Notes: generated by a model from the letters alone, not told the origin. Numbered from the stretch's first letter, positions 47,816 through 57,605 are shown. The stretch: 64,000 nt of DNA from UBA4644 sp964541085 (GCA_964541085.1 CAZIPA010000001.1:46401-110400), one strand, 5' to 3'. A program made the numbers and translations.

Positions 47816-49168
47816 ATGACCATCCAACTTCCCCCTTTTGCCGCGCTGGTGCTGGAGCGTCTGCACCAGTCCGGCTTTGCCGCCTATGTGGTGGGCGGCT
47901 GTGTCCGGGACAGCCTGCTGGGCCGCACCCCCGGCGACTGGGACATCACCACAGATGCTCTGCCGGAGCAGGTACACAGGGCCCTTGCCCCCATGACGGT
48001 GCTGGATACCGGCCTTGCCCACGGTACTGTGACAGCGGTGATCGACCGGCAGCGGCTGGAGATCACCACCTTTCGTGTGGACGGTGCTTACCGTGACCAT
48101 CGCAGACCGGACAGCGTGACCTTTACCCGGGAGCTGCGGGATGATCTGGCACGGCGGGATTTTACCGTCAACGCCATGGCCTATGCCCCCGGAGAAGGGC
48201 TGACAGATCCCTTCGGCGGACAGGCCGATTTGCGGCAGGGACTTCTCCGTGCCGTGGGAGATGCCGATGCACGGTTTCAGGAGGATGCCCTGCGCATTCT
48301 CCGGGGACTGCGCTTTGCCGCCGTGCTGGGCTTTTCCATAGAGGAGGAAACCGCAGCCTCCATGCACCGGCAGAAAGACCTGCTTTTGCAGCTGGCCCCG
48401 GAACGCATTCAGGCTGAGCTGTGTTCCCTGCTCACCGCCCGGCAGGCCACGGAGGTTCTGCGGCAGTATCGGGATATTTTCGCGGTGATTCTGCCGGAAA
48501 TTGCGCCCATGTTTGATTTTGACCAGCGCAATCGCCATCATATCTATGATGTGTGGGAGCATACCCTGCACGCCTTTGCGACGGTGCCGGAAAATCTGGC
48601 CCTGCGGCTGGCCATGCTGCTGCACGACAGCGGAAAGCCCGCCTGTTTTTCGCTGGACGCTGCCGGTTCCGGACATTTTTACGGTCATCCCGGCGTTTCT
48701 GCCCGGCTGGCAGAGCAGGCACTGACACGGCTGCGCTTTCCCACCGAGCTGACAGAGCGGGTGGTGCGGCTCATTGCCCTGCACGACAGCGATCTGCTGC
48801 CCACGGAAAAAAGTCTGCTGCGCTGGCTGCGCCGTCTGGGAGAAGAAGAGCTGCGTCTGCTTTTACAGGTGAAGCGGGGCGACAACCGGGGCCAGAGTCC
48901 GGTCTTTGACCGCAGCGGACAATATGACACGGTGGAGCGGCTGCTGGACGGGCTTCTCACCCGGGAGCCCTGTTTTTCCCGGGCACAGCTGTCCGTCCGG
49001 GGCGGCGATGTGCTGGCGCTGGGTCTGTCCGGCCCGGACATCGGAAAAGCGCTGGACTGGCTGGTGGAACAGGTGATTTCCGGCGCATTGCCCAACCTGC
49101 GGGAGCCCCAGCTGAACGCGCTCACTGCCGCACTGGCAGACACCTCCCGCGCAAACTTCCTGTCCTGA
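47816..49168 (+). CDS. cca: CCA-adding tRNA nucleotidyltransferase with HD domain
   Basis: 450 residues. Class II CCA enzyme: YVVGGCVRDSLLG (~24-36), catalytic DWD (~41-43), EITTFRVDGAYRDHRRP, RRDFTVNAMA and RFQEDALRILRGLRFA. A C-terminal HD domain has HTLHAF and AMLLHDSGKP. CCA is already encoded in the tRNAs here, so it acts mostly in repair. AGGAGG precedes ATG 47816. Confidence 0.94.
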   Translation: MTIQLPPFAALVLERLHQSGFAAYVVGGCVRDSLLGRTPGDWDITTDALPEQVHRALAPMTVLDTGLAHGTVTAVIDRQRLEITTFRVDGAYRDHRRPDSVTFTRELRDDLARRDFTVNAMAYAPGEGLTDPFGGQADLRQGLLRAVGDADARFQEDALRILRGLRFAAVLGFSIEEETAASMHRQKDLLLQLAPERIQAELCSLLTARQATEVLRQYRDIFAVILPEIAPMFDFDQRNRHHIYDVWEHTLHAFATVPENLALRLAMLLHDSGKPACFSLDAAGSGHFYGHPGVSARLAEQALTRLRFPTELTERVVRLIALHDSDLLPTEKSLLRWLRRLGEEELRLLLQVKRGDNRGQSPVFDRSGQYDTVERLLDGLLTREPCFSRAQLSVRGGDVLALGLSGPDIGKALDWLVEQVISGALPNLREPQLNALTAALADTSRANFLS

Positions 49169-49200
49169 AGAACGATCATCCATAGAAAGAAGGTATCATC

Positions 49201-50700
49201 ATGGAACTGAATCACGCACTGGAGCAGCTTGCGCTGCTGCAAAGAAAGCTTTACGCCTATCACACCGCCTCCGCCTCCCTGTTTCTGGACGGCGACACGG
49301 TAGCGCCCCGGGACACCGCCGAGGGCCGGGGTGTGGCATTGGGCATTCTGGCCGGAGAGGCCCACGCACTGCTCACCGCACCGGAGACGGCACAGCTTCT
49401 GGCCTTTCTGTCGGAAAACAGCGCCCGGCTGGATGCCCGGCAGGCCCGGCAGGTGGAACTCCTGCAGCGGGAATGGAAGCAGGTCTCCCGCATCCCCGCC
49501 GACGAATATATGGAATATGCCATGCTCACCAATGAGGCCAGCGATGTCTGGCACCGGGCCAAGGAGCAGGATGATTTTGCCCTGTTCCAGCCGGTGCTGG
49601 AAAAGCTGGTGGCCTTCAACATCCGCTTCGCCGGATATTATGACAGCACCAAGGCCCCCTATGATGCCCTGCTGAACGAATATGAGCGGGGACTGAACAT
49701 GGAAACGCTGGATGCCTTTTTTGCCGTGCTGCGGCAGCGTCTGGTGCCGGTGATCCACGCGGTAGGTCAGGCACCGCAGCTGGACGACAGCTTCCTCCAT
49801 CGGCACTATCCCGTGGAGGATCAGCGGCGGTTTTCCGATTATCTCATGGAGGTGCTGGGGCTGGATCGGGCGCACTGCGCCATCGGCGAAACGGAGCATC
49901 CCTTCACCCTGAACTTCAACAGTCAGGATGTGCGCATCACCACCCATTACAAGGAATACAATCTGGCGGATTCCATGTATTCCGTGATTCACGAGGGCGG
50001 CCACGCGCTGTATGAGCTGGGCGTGGATCCTGCCAACGATTATACCGTGCTGGCCGGCGGCTCCTCCATGAGCATTCACGAAAGCCAGTCCCGGTTTTAT
50101 GAAAACCTCATTGGCCGCTCTCTGCCCTTCATCCGGGCCATTTATCCCCGGATCCAGTCCTTCTTCCCCCAGCAGCTGGCCGATGTGACAGACGAAATGT
50201 TCTATCGGGCCGTCAACCGTGCCCAGCCCTCCCTCATCCGCACGGAGGCTGACGAGCTGACCTATTCCTTCCATGTGATGGTTCGCTATGAGATCGAAAA
50301 GCAGCTCATCGGCGGCACACTGGCGGTGAAGGATGTTCCGGCAGAATGGAACCGGCTGTATCGGGAGTATCTGGGCGTGGAGGTTCCCAACGACCGGGAG
50401 GGCTGTTTGCAGGATTCCCACTGGTCCGGCGGCTCCTTCGGCTATTTCCCCTCCTATGCCCTGGGCAGCGCCTATGGCGTGCAGATGCTGCGGAACATGG
50501 AGCAGGAGGTGGATGTGTGGTCTGCCGTGGAGCGGGGCGATCTGACCCCCGTCACCGCCTGGCTGCGGGAGAAAATCCATCGGTACGGCTGTCTGCTGGA
50601 GCCTGCCCAGCTGATTGAAAATGCCTGCGGCACCTTTGACCCCAACCTTTACGCCGACTATCTCACGGAAAAATACACCGGCCTTTACGGTCTGAACTGA
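49201..50700 (+). CDS. M32 family metallocarboxypeptidase (Taq-type)
   Basis: 499 residues, usual for M32. Zinc motif HEGGH at ~264-268 in SVIHEGGHALYELG, with HESQSRFYENLIGRS and the DELTYSFHVMVRYEIE block, all typical. Cytoplasmic; releases C-terminal residues from peptides. Follows cca by 32 bases. Confidence 0.95.
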   Translation: MELNHALEQLALLQRKLYAYHTASASLFLDGDTVAPRDTAEGRGVALGILAGEAHALLTAPETAQLLAFLSENSARLDARQARQVELLQREWKQVSRIPADEYMEYAMLTNEASDVWHRAKEQDDFALFQPVLEKLVAFNIRFAGYYDSTKAPYDALLNEYERGLNMETLDAFFAVLRQRLVPVIHAVGQAPQLDDSFLHRHYPVEDQRRFSDYLMEVLGLDRAHCAIGETEHPFTLNFNSQDVRITTHYKEYNLADSMYSVIHEGGHALYELGVDPANDYTVLAGGSSMSIHESQSRFYENLIGRSLPFIRAIYPRIQSFFPQQLADVTDEMFYRAVNRAQPSLIRTEADELTYSFHVMVRYEIEKQLIGGTLAVKDVPAEWNRLYREYLGVEVPNDREGCLQDSHWSGGSFGYFPSYALGSAYGVQMLRNMEQEVDVWSAVERGDLTPVTAWLREKIHRYGCLLEPAQLIENACGTFDPNLYADYLTEKYTGLYGLN

Positions 50701-50718
50701 AGCGCCGGAGGACAGAGC

Positions 50719-51024
50719 ATGGACGATCTTCTGTCCCGGGTCTCCGCTATGGAGCAGGCCATGACCGAGGCCAGCGCCGCCCTGACCCAGCTGCAACAGG
50801 CGCTGACACGGTATCAGGCTGCGCTGCCCCTGCTGGAACAGCTGGAGGACTATTACCAGAGTCCTCTCTGGCTGGCCGACTGGGACGCGGACCATCAGGG
50901 TCTGCTGCCGCCCGGGATGCCCCGGGGCGTGCTCAGTCAGGATGGGCTGTATAATCTGCTGTGTGAGCAGCAGACGGTACGCCGGCAGCTGTCTGCCCTT
51001 CTTGCAGCGCAAAGCGACACATAA
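50719..51024 (+). CDS. DUF4298 family small protein
   Basis: 101 residues: an N-terminal coiled coil (ALTQLQQALTRYQAALPLLEQLEDYY) then a conserved LWLADWDADHQGLLPPGMPRGVLSQDGLYNLL, the DUF4298 signature. Function unknown. Last gene of the run, 18 bases after the M32 gene. Confidence 0.85.
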   Translation: MDDLLSRVSAMEQAMTEASAALTQLQQALTRYQAALPLLEQLEDYYQSPLWLADWDADHQGLLPPGMPRGVLSQDGLYNLLCEQQTVRRQLSALLAAQSDT

Positions 51025-51072
51025 AAAAGGCTTCCCGCCCTGCGGCACACTGCCGGGACGGGAAGCTTTCCC
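51023..51072. terminator. Bidirectional terminator
   Basis: GCTTCCCG (51030-51037) and CGGGAAGC (51059-51066) with a long loop that may fold further; A/T runs on both sides. It lies between convergent genes. Confidence 0.75.
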
Positions 51073-51086
51073 TGTATCAGGCTGCT

Positions 51087-51644
51087 TTATTTCAGGGCTG
51101 CGCCATCGGAAAAGGCATTGCCCACCTTTTCTCCCAGCACATGATAGGTGTTATTGGCACCGTCAAAGGTGATGGGCCGCAGCTTCATGGGGTCAATGCT
51201 GCCGTCGGTAAGGATGCTTTCCTGAGCGCAGACATTGACAATCTCGCCCACCATGCGGCAGGTCACCGGATCGTAGGAAATCAGCCTGCATTCCACCGTC
51301 AGCGGCAGCTCCTCGATCAGCGGCGCATCCACAAACTCGCTTTTCACCGTGTGAAAGCCCGCCTTTTCCAGCTTGTCCGGCACATCATTGCCCGAGACCA
51401 TGCCCACATAATCGCAGGGCACTACGGTATCGGCCGTGGCCATGCTGACGGTAAAGGCGCCCCGCTTCAGAATGTTCTTCACCGTTTTGTGTCCGGCGCT
51501 GAGGCACATGGAAATCTCGTTGGCCTCGCTGATTCCGCCCCAGGCGGCATTCATGGCATCGGCCACGCCGTTTTCGTCATAGGAGCCAATGATAAACACC
51601 GGCTGGGGATACAGCAGGGGCTTCGCTCCAAAATTCTTTCTCAT
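51087..51644 (-). CDS. Flavin reductase-like FMN-binding protein
   Basis: 185 residues, a split-barrel flavoprotein. MNAAWGGISEANEISMCLS, HKTVKNILKRGAFTVSMA and DYVGMVSGNDVPDKLEKAG are typical for the flavin-reductase-like group. Such anaerobic members may reduce flavins or act as flavoredoxins. ATG 51644 has AAAGGAGG upstream. It is divergent from the merR gene and its promoter is of the MerR-controlled form. Confidence 0.9.
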   Translation of the reverse strand: MRKNFGAKPLLYPQPVFIIGSYDENGVADAMNAAWGGISEANEISMCLSAGHKTVKNILKRGAFTVSMATADTVVPCDYVGMVSGNDVPDKLEKAGFHTVKSEFVDAPLIEELPLTVECRLISYDPVTCRMVGEIVNVCAQESILTDGSIDPMKLRPITFDGANNTYHVLGEKVGNAFSDGAALK

Positions 51645-51775
51645 AACAGGTTCCTCCTTTATATTTTGCATTTATGCTTTCTTTTGCTTCCGTTCCTCCA
51701 CAACGCACGCCACAGCTCCCTGCGGCAGGGTGAGCTCAAAATTTCTGAAAGTTATGAAATTCACGCTGTACCTCC

Positions 51776-51833
51776 TTGCAGTTTTCTTCCGGATATGGTA
51801 TCATCATATCAAACGGTAGCTGCTACCGGTCAA
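51776..51833. promoter_or_regulatory. Facing promoters with MerR operator
   Basis: Minus strand (to the flavin reductase): -35 TTGACC (51828-51833), -10 TATGAT (51803-51808), spacer 19 bases, containing the inverted repeat GGTAGC-T-GCTACC (51815-51827). A 19-bp spacer with a dyad between -35 and -10 is the hallmark of MerR-activated promoters. Plus strand (to merR): -35 TTGCAG (51776-51781), -10 TATCAT (51799-51804), 17-base spacer. The -10 boxes overlap, so the two compete. Confidence 0.88.
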
Positions 51834-51856
51834 GTCTTTTTTTCGGAGGTTTTCCC

Positions 51857-52258
51857 ATGTACACCATGAAGCAGGCCTGTGCCATGACAAATATGAGCTA
51901 TGAGACGCTGAAGTATTATTGCAATCAGGGGCTTGTGCCCAATGTCAAGCGGGACGAGGGCAACCGCCGGGTCTTTGACGACCGGGACATTGCCTGCATT
52001 CATATCCTCATCTGTCTGAAGCACTGCAATCTGAGCATTGAAGAGATGAAGGATTATATCGGTCTGTGCCGTCAGGGCCCGGAATCCATCCCCCAGCGGC
52101 AGCAGCTTCTGGCAGAAAAGCAGCAGGTACTGCTCCAGCGGCAGCAGGAGCTGCAATCGGCGCTGGACTATATTCAGCGAAAGCAGAATTTTTACGGCGA
52201 GGTTCTGGCGGGCCGTGCCCCCTATCGCAGCATTTTCATGCCGGAGGACAAGGACTGA
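51857..52258 (+). CDS. MerR-family transcriptional regulator
   Basis: 133 residues. MerR winged helix (1-~70: YTMKQACAMTNMSYETLKYYCNQGLVPNVKRDEGNRRVFDDRD) followed by a long Gln-rich dimerisation helix (~75-118). No Cys-rich metal loop and no large ligand domain is present at the end. ATG 51857 has CGGAGG upstream. It faces the flavin reductase gene, its probable target; the effector is unknown. Confidence 0.93.
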   Translation: MYTMKQACAMTNMSYETLKYYCNQGLVPNVKRDEGNRRVFDDRDIACIHILICLKHCNLSIEEMKDYIGLCRQGPESIPQRQQLLAEKQQVLLQRQQELQSALDYIQRKQNFYGEVLAGRAPYRSIFMPEDKD

Positions 52259-52284
52259 GCCGCAGCTTTTTCAACCACACAGAA

Positions 52285-52321
52285 ATCCCCGATGGAGCCT
52301 TTTCCATCGGGGATATTGTTT
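52285..52321. terminator. Bidirectional terminator
   Basis: ATCCCCGATGG (52285-52295) and CCATCGGGGAT (52304-52314), then ATTGTTT; between convergent merR and the beta-propeller gene. Confidence 0.85.
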
Positions 52322-52322
52322 G

Positions 52323-54233
52323 TTATCCGGGGAGCCGGCACAGCTGCCGGAAATCCGTCCCGGCATAAACCCGCAGACCGGCATCGCCGCACAGCAGATA
52401 CAGGGTATCCCGCAGGAACATTCCCCGCAGGGGCTGGCCGTCATACCGTTCCGTCGGCCCCTCCAGCGTGGCCAGATGGAGAAAGGCCCCGTCCTGATAG
52501 GTGAACACCAGATAGCGGCTGTCCTCCACCGGGAAGGCAATCAGCGATTCCTCCGGCAAAAGCAGCAGCGTTCGGGAATCGGTGAGGGCGGCAGAGACGG
52601 TATACTCCAGCCGCAAAGCGGCAGCCTGCCGCGGCTGCGCCGGATCGGAACTGTCATACATGGTCAGCTCCAGCCCCGCTTCTCCGGTGACGGCATCCGT
52701 ACACTGTCCCAGACGGAACAGCAGCGTATCGCCAAAGGGGTGGAGACAGGCAGAGCCGCCCTCCAGCTCCTGCCGGGTGCGCAGAACCGGCGCTGCGGGG
52801 TCACTCAGATCTACGGCAAACAGCGGCTCCGTCTGGCGGCAGCTGACAAAATAGCAGAGGTCGCCCTCATAGCGGACGACATCCACCCCTTCGTCCTCCT
52901 CCAGTCCGGTGAGGCTGCCCACCACATTCAGCCCGGGATCCAGCACATAAACACCGGCGGAGGAAGCCCCCTCGGCCCAGCGATAGTTGGTGAAATCGTA
53001 ATGCTCGTCGGTATAGACGCTCCAGCTGGTGGTGTCCTCTGTGACGGCCACCCGGAGATAGCCGTCCTTTTCCTCCAGCGCATGGGCGTTCAACAGCTGG
53101 CCGGGAATCACACCGGAGGCCCGCAGGGTGATGCCCTCCTCCGTCAGATCAAAGGCAGTGATGCTGGTGGAAAGGCCGGAGGCATAATCCACCACGGAAT
53201 ATTGCCGCTCGGTATAGACAGCGCTCTCCGTCTCGTTGTCATGGACGGCGCACAGAAACAGGCTCCGGGGATTCACGGCAACCGTAGAAATCTCGTCCAG
53301 CAGGGTGTAGGCGGAAAGCCGCTGCCGCTGTGCCAGATCAATGGCGGACACCACGGTATAGCAGGGACGGCTCATGGAGATTTCCGGCAGCAGAATGCAG
53401 GAGGGATCCATCAGCGCGGCGCTGCCGTCCTGATACAGCGCGGGGATATACTCCTCCGGCTGGGCCTCCTGCGAAAAGCTCCACAGGGCATAGTCAGAAA
53501 TCAGATACACCACACCGTTTACAAGGCGGGAATCGGTATAGCGGCCCTCCTGCCCCAGCTCACCCAGCACACGCACCTGCTCCGGCCGGGACACATCCAG
53601 AATCCGCAGCGTGGTGCGAAAATCGCTTTCGCCGTTTTCCCAGCTATAGTCATGACAGATCACCGCCAGCAGCTCCTGCCAGAGATACAGCTCGGTGGCG
53701 CTGCGTGAGCTGTAGTCCTCTGTCTCCCAGAGGTCGGTACGGCTCACCAGACGGCTGCTTCCGCCCGCCGCCTGATAGATGCGCAGCTGGTCCTCATACA
53801 GGGCATAAATATAATCGCCGTCGGTTTGCACCAGATCGGCTTCCTCCACGCCCTCCACCGGCACAGAAACCGGCGCATAGCCCGTCACAGAGACGGCGGC
53901 GCTTTCCGTGGTCAGGTCATTTGCGCTGTCACCAAGACCGTCCTCCTTCTCCTGCAACAGATCGGAGGGTGCAGAGGTGCTGTAGGTCAGATCGGGCAGC
54001 GGTTCCTCCGGAAGAGACGGCTCCGGCGAGGCAGAGGGCTCCTCTCCGCTTTCCTCCCGGGTGTTCAGCAGATGATGCAGCACCTCTTCATAGGAGGCTG
54101 CCGGTGTCAGCCCGGCCGCGCGGACAGAATGCATATCGTTCATGCCCCGGGACAGCAGTCTCCCGCAGGCCATCAGCAAAACACAGATGCACAGCACCAG
54201 CCCCGTCAGCGGCAGCAGCAGCTTTTTCATCAT
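52323..54233 (-). CDS. Secreted beta-propeller domain protein (PF09826-like)
   Basis: 636 residues. N-terminal signal-anchor (KKLLLPLTGLVLCICVLLMAC, with a possible lipobox), a low-complexity Glu/Pro/Ser stretch (~55-95), then a long beta-propeller (~110-636) with repeats such as GVEEADLVQTDGDYIYALYEDQLRIY, DYIYAL- and RVLGELG-type strands. The AxADIVQTDGxxIY segment identifies the prokaryotic beta-propeller domain seen in secreted proteins of Firmicutes and archaea. Function unknown. Single gene between terminator 52285-52321 and the ruvA promoter. Confidence 0.85.
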   Translation of the reverse strand: MMKKLLLPLTGLVLCICVLLMACGRLLSRGMNDMHSVRAAGLTPAASYEEVLHHLLNTREESGEEPSASPEPSLPEEPLPDLTYSTSAPSDLLQEKEDGLGDSANDLTTESAAVSVTGYAPVSVPVEGVEEADLVQTDGDYIYALYEDQLRIYQAAGGSSRLVSRTDLWETEDYSSRSATELYLWQELLAVICHDYSWENGESDFRTTLRILDVSRPEQVRVLGELGQEGRYTDSRLVNGVVYLISDYALWSFSQEAQPEEYIPALYQDGSAALMDPSCILLPEISMSRPCYTVVSAIDLAQRQRLSAYTLLDEISTVAVNPRSLFLCAVHDNETESAVYTERQYSVVDYASGLSTSITAFDLTEEGITLRASGVIPGQLLNAHALEEKDGYLRVAVTEDTTSWSVYTDEHYDFTNYRWAEGASSAGVYVLDPGLNVVGSLTGLEEDEGVDVVRYEGDLCYFVSCRQTEPLFAVDLSDPAAPVLRTRQELEGGSACLHPFGDTLLFRLGQCTDAVTGEAGLELTMYDSSDPAQPRQAAALRLEYTVSAALTDSRTLLLLPEESLIAFPVEDSRYLVFTYQDGAFLHLATLEGPTERYDGQPLRGMFLRDTLYLLCGDAGLRVYAGTDFRQLCRLPG

Positions 54234-54382
54234 ACACGCCCCATCCTTTCCCGCGCTTCCACATAGAATGCTACACTTCTATAGACGCAGAAAACGGGAA
54301 AAAGTTTCACCTTTTTGAAAAAACAAATCCGATTTTCTTTTGTAAAGTATTTCTGAAAAACAAAATCCCGGGCCATTTTCAG
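54234..54382. other. Intergenic space between divergent genes
   Basis: A+T-rich; no gene, and no assignable promoter for the beta-propeller gene. Confidence 0.4.
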
Positions 54383-54411
54383 TTGTGCGCCGGAAGAAAA
54401 TGTGCTATGAT
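54383..54411 (+). promoter_or_regulatory. ruvA promoter
   Basis: -35 TTGTGC (54383-54388) and -10 TATGAT (54406-54411) with TGC before the -10; 17-base spacer. No SOS box is evident. Confidence 0.7.
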
Positions 54412-54470
54412 GAAATGAAGTATGGACATTTTCCCGTCAGGACGGGAAATGGCGTGACGGAGGTGCAGCG

Positions 54471-55073
54471 ATGTTTTATTTCATTTCCGGAAGGGTTGCG
54501 GCGACAGAGGCCGGGCTGGTGGTCATTGACGCCGGCGGCGTGGGCTATGCCATCAACACCTCCTACACCTCCGCCCGGTCGGTGAAGGTGGGAGATCAGG
54601 CGCTGTTTCACACCTTTCTGCGGGTGGCGGAGAATATTTTTGAGCTTTACGGCTTTGCGCGCCGGGAGGAGCTGAACTGCTTTAAGCAGCTGCTGGCCAT
54701 CTCCGGCGTGGGGCCCAAGGCGGCGCTGGCGATTCTCAGCACGGTCACACCGGAAAAGCTGGCCCTGTGCGTGATTTCCGGGGATGAAAAGGCGCTGACG
54801 GCGGCTCCCGGCATCGGCAAAAAGCTGGCCCAGCGGATATTGCTGGAGCTGAAGGATAAAATGTCCCGGGATCAGCTGGAATCCGCATCTCAGGCCGGCG
54901 GTCTGGCGCTGACGGCGGAGGCGCTGGAAGGCTCTGCTCTGGAGGATGCGCTGGCGGCGCTGGCGGTGCTGGGCTATCCCCAGGCGGTGGCCGTTTCGGC
55001 GCTGTCCGGTGTGAAAACCGAGGGTATGGGTACGGACGAAATCGTTCGTGCCGCATTGAAACGACTGTTTTAA
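54471..55073 (+). CDS. ruvA: Holliday junction protein RuvA
   Basis: 200 residues. OB domain starting MFYFISGRVAATEAG, HhH motifs LLAISGVGPKAALAILS and LTAAPGIGKKLAQRILLELKDK, and a C-terminal domain III. Binds four-way junctions and loads RuvB. GGAGGTG before the ATG. ruvC is not adjacent. Confidence 0.97.
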   Translation: MFYFISGRVAATEAGLVVIDAGGVGYAINTSYTSARSVKVGDQALFHTFLRVAENIFELYGFARREELNCFKQLLAISGVGPKAALAILSTVTPEKLALCVISGDEKALTAAPGIGKKLAQRILLELKDKMSRDQLESASQAGGLALTAEALEGSALEDALAALAVLGYPQAVAVSALSGVKTEGMGTDEIVRAALKRLF

Positions 55074-55085
55074 GGAGGGCGGCAT

Positions 55086-56120
55086 ATGGCAATCGAGTTT
55101 GGACAGGAGCTGGAGGAGGAGCGCATCGTATCCTCTGCCCTTCATGCGGAGGATGTGCAGGAGCCTGCCCTGCGTCCTCATCTGCTGACGGAATATACCG
55201 GGCAGGAGAAGGCCAAGGAAAATCTTCAGGTCTACATTCAGGCAGCCCGTCTGCGGGGAGAACCGCTGGATCATGTGCTGCTGTATGGGCCGCCGGGACT
55301 GGGCAAAACCACACTGGCAGGCATTATCGCCAACGAAATGGGGGTCAATATCCGCATTACCTCCGGCCCTGCCATTGAAAAGGCCGGTGATCTGGCGGCG
55401 CTGCTGACCAATCTCAACGAGAATGATGTGCTGTTCATTGACGAGATACATCGTCTGAACCGCAGCGTGGAAGAGGTGCTCTATCCCGCCATGGAGGATT
55501 ACGCCCTGGATATCATCATCGGCAAGGGCCCTGCGGCCCGCTCCATCCGGCTGGATCTTCCCCGCTTTACCCTGATCGGCGCCACCACCCGGGCAGGACA
55601 GCTGTCCTCTCCCCTGCGGGACCGTTTCGGCGTGCAGCTGCGGCTGGAGCTGTATACCCCGGAGGAGCTTCAGGCCATCGTCACCCGCACGGCCTCCATT
55701 CTGGGGGTGGATATCGTTCCCTCCGGCGCTATGGAGATCGCCCGGCGTTCCCGGGGAACGCCCCGTATCGCCAACCGGATTCTCAAGCGGGTGCGGGATT
55801 TTGCCCAGGTGAAGGGCAGCGGACGGGTGGACAGCGCCACAGCCGATCTGGCCCTGTCTGCACTGGAAATTGACGGACTGGGCCTGGATCGCACCGACCG
55901 GCGAATGCTGGAGAGCATCATCCACAATTTCCGCGGCGGCCCGGTGGGTCTGGAGACGCTGGCGGCCACCATCGGCGAGGAAAGCGTCACGCTGGAGGAT
56001 GTTTACGAGCCCTATCTGCTGCAAATCGGATTTTTGAACCGCACGCCCCGGGGCCGCTGTGTGACACCCAGAGCCTATGAGCATCTGGGCATCCCCTTTA
56101 CCGGCCAGCTGGAGCTTTGA
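55086..56120 (+). CDS. ruvB: Holliday junction helicase RuvB
   Basis: 344 residues. AAA+ motor with Walker A YGPPGLGKTT (~67-76), Walker B FIDEIHRLNR, sensor GATTRAG, arginine finger LRDRFGVQLRLE, and a winged helix with EPYLLQIGFLNRTPRGR. Follows ruvA by 12 bases. Confidence 0.98.
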   Translation: MAIEFGQELEEERIVSSALHAEDVQEPALRPHLLTEYTGQEKAKENLQVYIQAARLRGEPLDHVLLYGPPGLGKTTLAGIIANEMGVNIRITSGPAIEKAGDLAALLTNLNENDVLFIDEIHRLNRSVEEVLYPAMEDYALDIIIGKGPAARSIRLDLPRFTLIGATTRAGQLSSPLRDRFGVQLRLELYTPEELQAIVTRTASILGVDIVPSGAMEIARRSRGTPRIANRILKRVRDFAQVKGSGRVDSATADLALSALEIDGLGLDRTDRRMLESIIHNFRGGPVGLETLAATIGEESVTLEDVYEPYLLQIGFLNRTPRGRCVTPRAYEHLGIPFTGQLEL

Positions 56121-56147
56121 TGTACAGAACAGAAAGGAATGAGCCTC

Positions 56148-57497
56148 ATGAAATATTTTGGAACGGACGGAATTCGCGGTAAGGCCAATGTGGAGCTGGA
56201 TGTCAATCTGGCCTATCGCACCGGCATGGCGCTGGGCGCTGTGCTGCGGGAGGAGCTGGGACGGCGGCCGCTGGTGTTTATCGGACGGGATACCCGGATT
56301 TCCGGCGGAATGCTGGAGGCTGCCCTCACGGCGGGCCTTTGCACTGTCGGTGCGGATGTGACCGGTCTGGGTGTTATGCCTACCCCTGCCGTGGCCTATC
56401 TCACCGCTAATACCCCCGATGCCGATGCGGGCATTGTCATCTCTGCCAGCCACAATCCCTTCGCCGACAACGGCATCAAGATTTTCGGCGGCGCCGGCTA
56501 CAAGCTCACCGATGAGGAAGAGGCCCGCATGGAAGCCTATATCGACGCTCCCGCCCCCCTGCGCATGACCGATGGCGATCTGGGTGCTCTGCGTCCCTTT
56601 GCCGGAGATCCGGTGGAAGCCTATGTGCGCCATGTAGCCGCAACTGCCCCCTGCCGTCTCAACGGGATGCGCATTGTGGTAGACTGCGCCAACGGTGCCG
56701 CCTCCGCCACAGCCGAGGCGCTGTTCCGCATTATGGGTGCGGACGCGGTGATTCTGAACCAGTCTCCCAACGGCGTGAACATCAACGAAGATTGCGGCAG
56801 CACCCATATTCAGGCATTGCAGGAGGCCGTGCGTCACGGCAGCTTTACCGCCGGTGTGGCCTTTGACGGTGATGCAGACCGGTGTCTCATGGTGGACGAA
56901 ACCGGCGAGCTTATGGACGGCGACCACATCATCGGTCTGCTGGCGGAGGATATGAAGCGCCGGGGCAAGCTCCACGGCGGCGTGGTGGGCACGATTCTCA
57001 CCAATCTGGGCCTGCACGCCTTTCTGTCCCAGCAGGAGATTCCCATTCTGACCACTAAGGTGGGCGACCGCTATGTGCTGGAAACCATGCGGGAGCGGGG
57101 CTGGAATATCGGCGGCGAACAGTCGGGCCATGTGATCCTTTCCGACCATGCCACCACCGGTGACGGCCAGCTCACTGCGGTGCAGCTTTTGTGCGCCCTG
57201 AAGAGCTCCGGCTGCAAGGCCAGCCAGCTGAACAGCCGCATCGAGAGCTTCCCCCAGGTGGCCATCAATGTGCCGGTGTCCAACAGTCTGAAGCATCAGG
57301 TGGCGCAGCTGCCCGCCGTGCAGCAGGTGGGCCGGGAGATTGCGGATTTCTTCGGCGGCGCAGGCCGTGTGGTGATTCGTCCCTCCGGCACGGAGCCCAA
57401 GGTGCGTGTCATGGTGGAGGGCCGGGATCCGGAGCAGGTGCAGCAGCAAGCAGAGCATGCGGCACAGGTGGTAGCCGCTGCGGTGGCAGAGCTGTAA
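56148..57497 (+). CDS. glmM: Phosphoglucosamine mutase
   Basis: 449 residues. Interconverts glucosamine-6-P and glucosamine-1-P for UDP-GlcNAc. MKYFGTDGIRGKAN start, catalytic Ser in SASHNP (~99-104), metal loop DGDADRC, and sugar loop GEQSGH; RPSGTEPKVRVMVEG near the end. ATG 56148 has AAAGGA nine bases upstream; the ATG at 56139 abuts it. glmS follows. Confidence 0.98.
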   Translation: MKYFGTDGIRGKANVELDVNLAYRTGMALGAVLREELGRRPLVFIGRDTRISGGMLEAALTAGLCTVGADVTGLGVMPTPAVAYLTANTPDADAGIVISASHNPFADNGIKIFGGAGYKLTDEEEARMEAYIDAPAPLRMTDGDLGALRPFAGDPVEAYVRHVAATAPCRLNGMRIVVDCANGAASATAEALFRIMGADAVILNQSPNGVNINEDCGSTHIQALQEAVRHGSFTAGVAFDGDADRCLMVDETGELMDGDHIIGLLAEDMKRRGKLHGGVVGTILTNLGLHAFLSQQEIPILTTKVGDRYVLETMRERGWNIGGEQSGHVILSDHATTGDGQLTAVQLLCALKSSGCKASQLNSRIESFPQVAINVPVSNSLKHQVAQLPAVQQVGREIADFFGGAGRVVIRPSGTEPKVRVMVEGRDPEQVQQQAEHAAQVVAAAVAEL

Positions 57498-57605
57498 AGG
57501 GATTTCCCCTTCTCTCTGCATTTTGAAAAAATTCCCATTCTGCCGGAGGAAATGCGGCCTCAGGCCGGATGGTTTGCAGATAAGCACACAGGGAAAGGAG
57601 GACAG

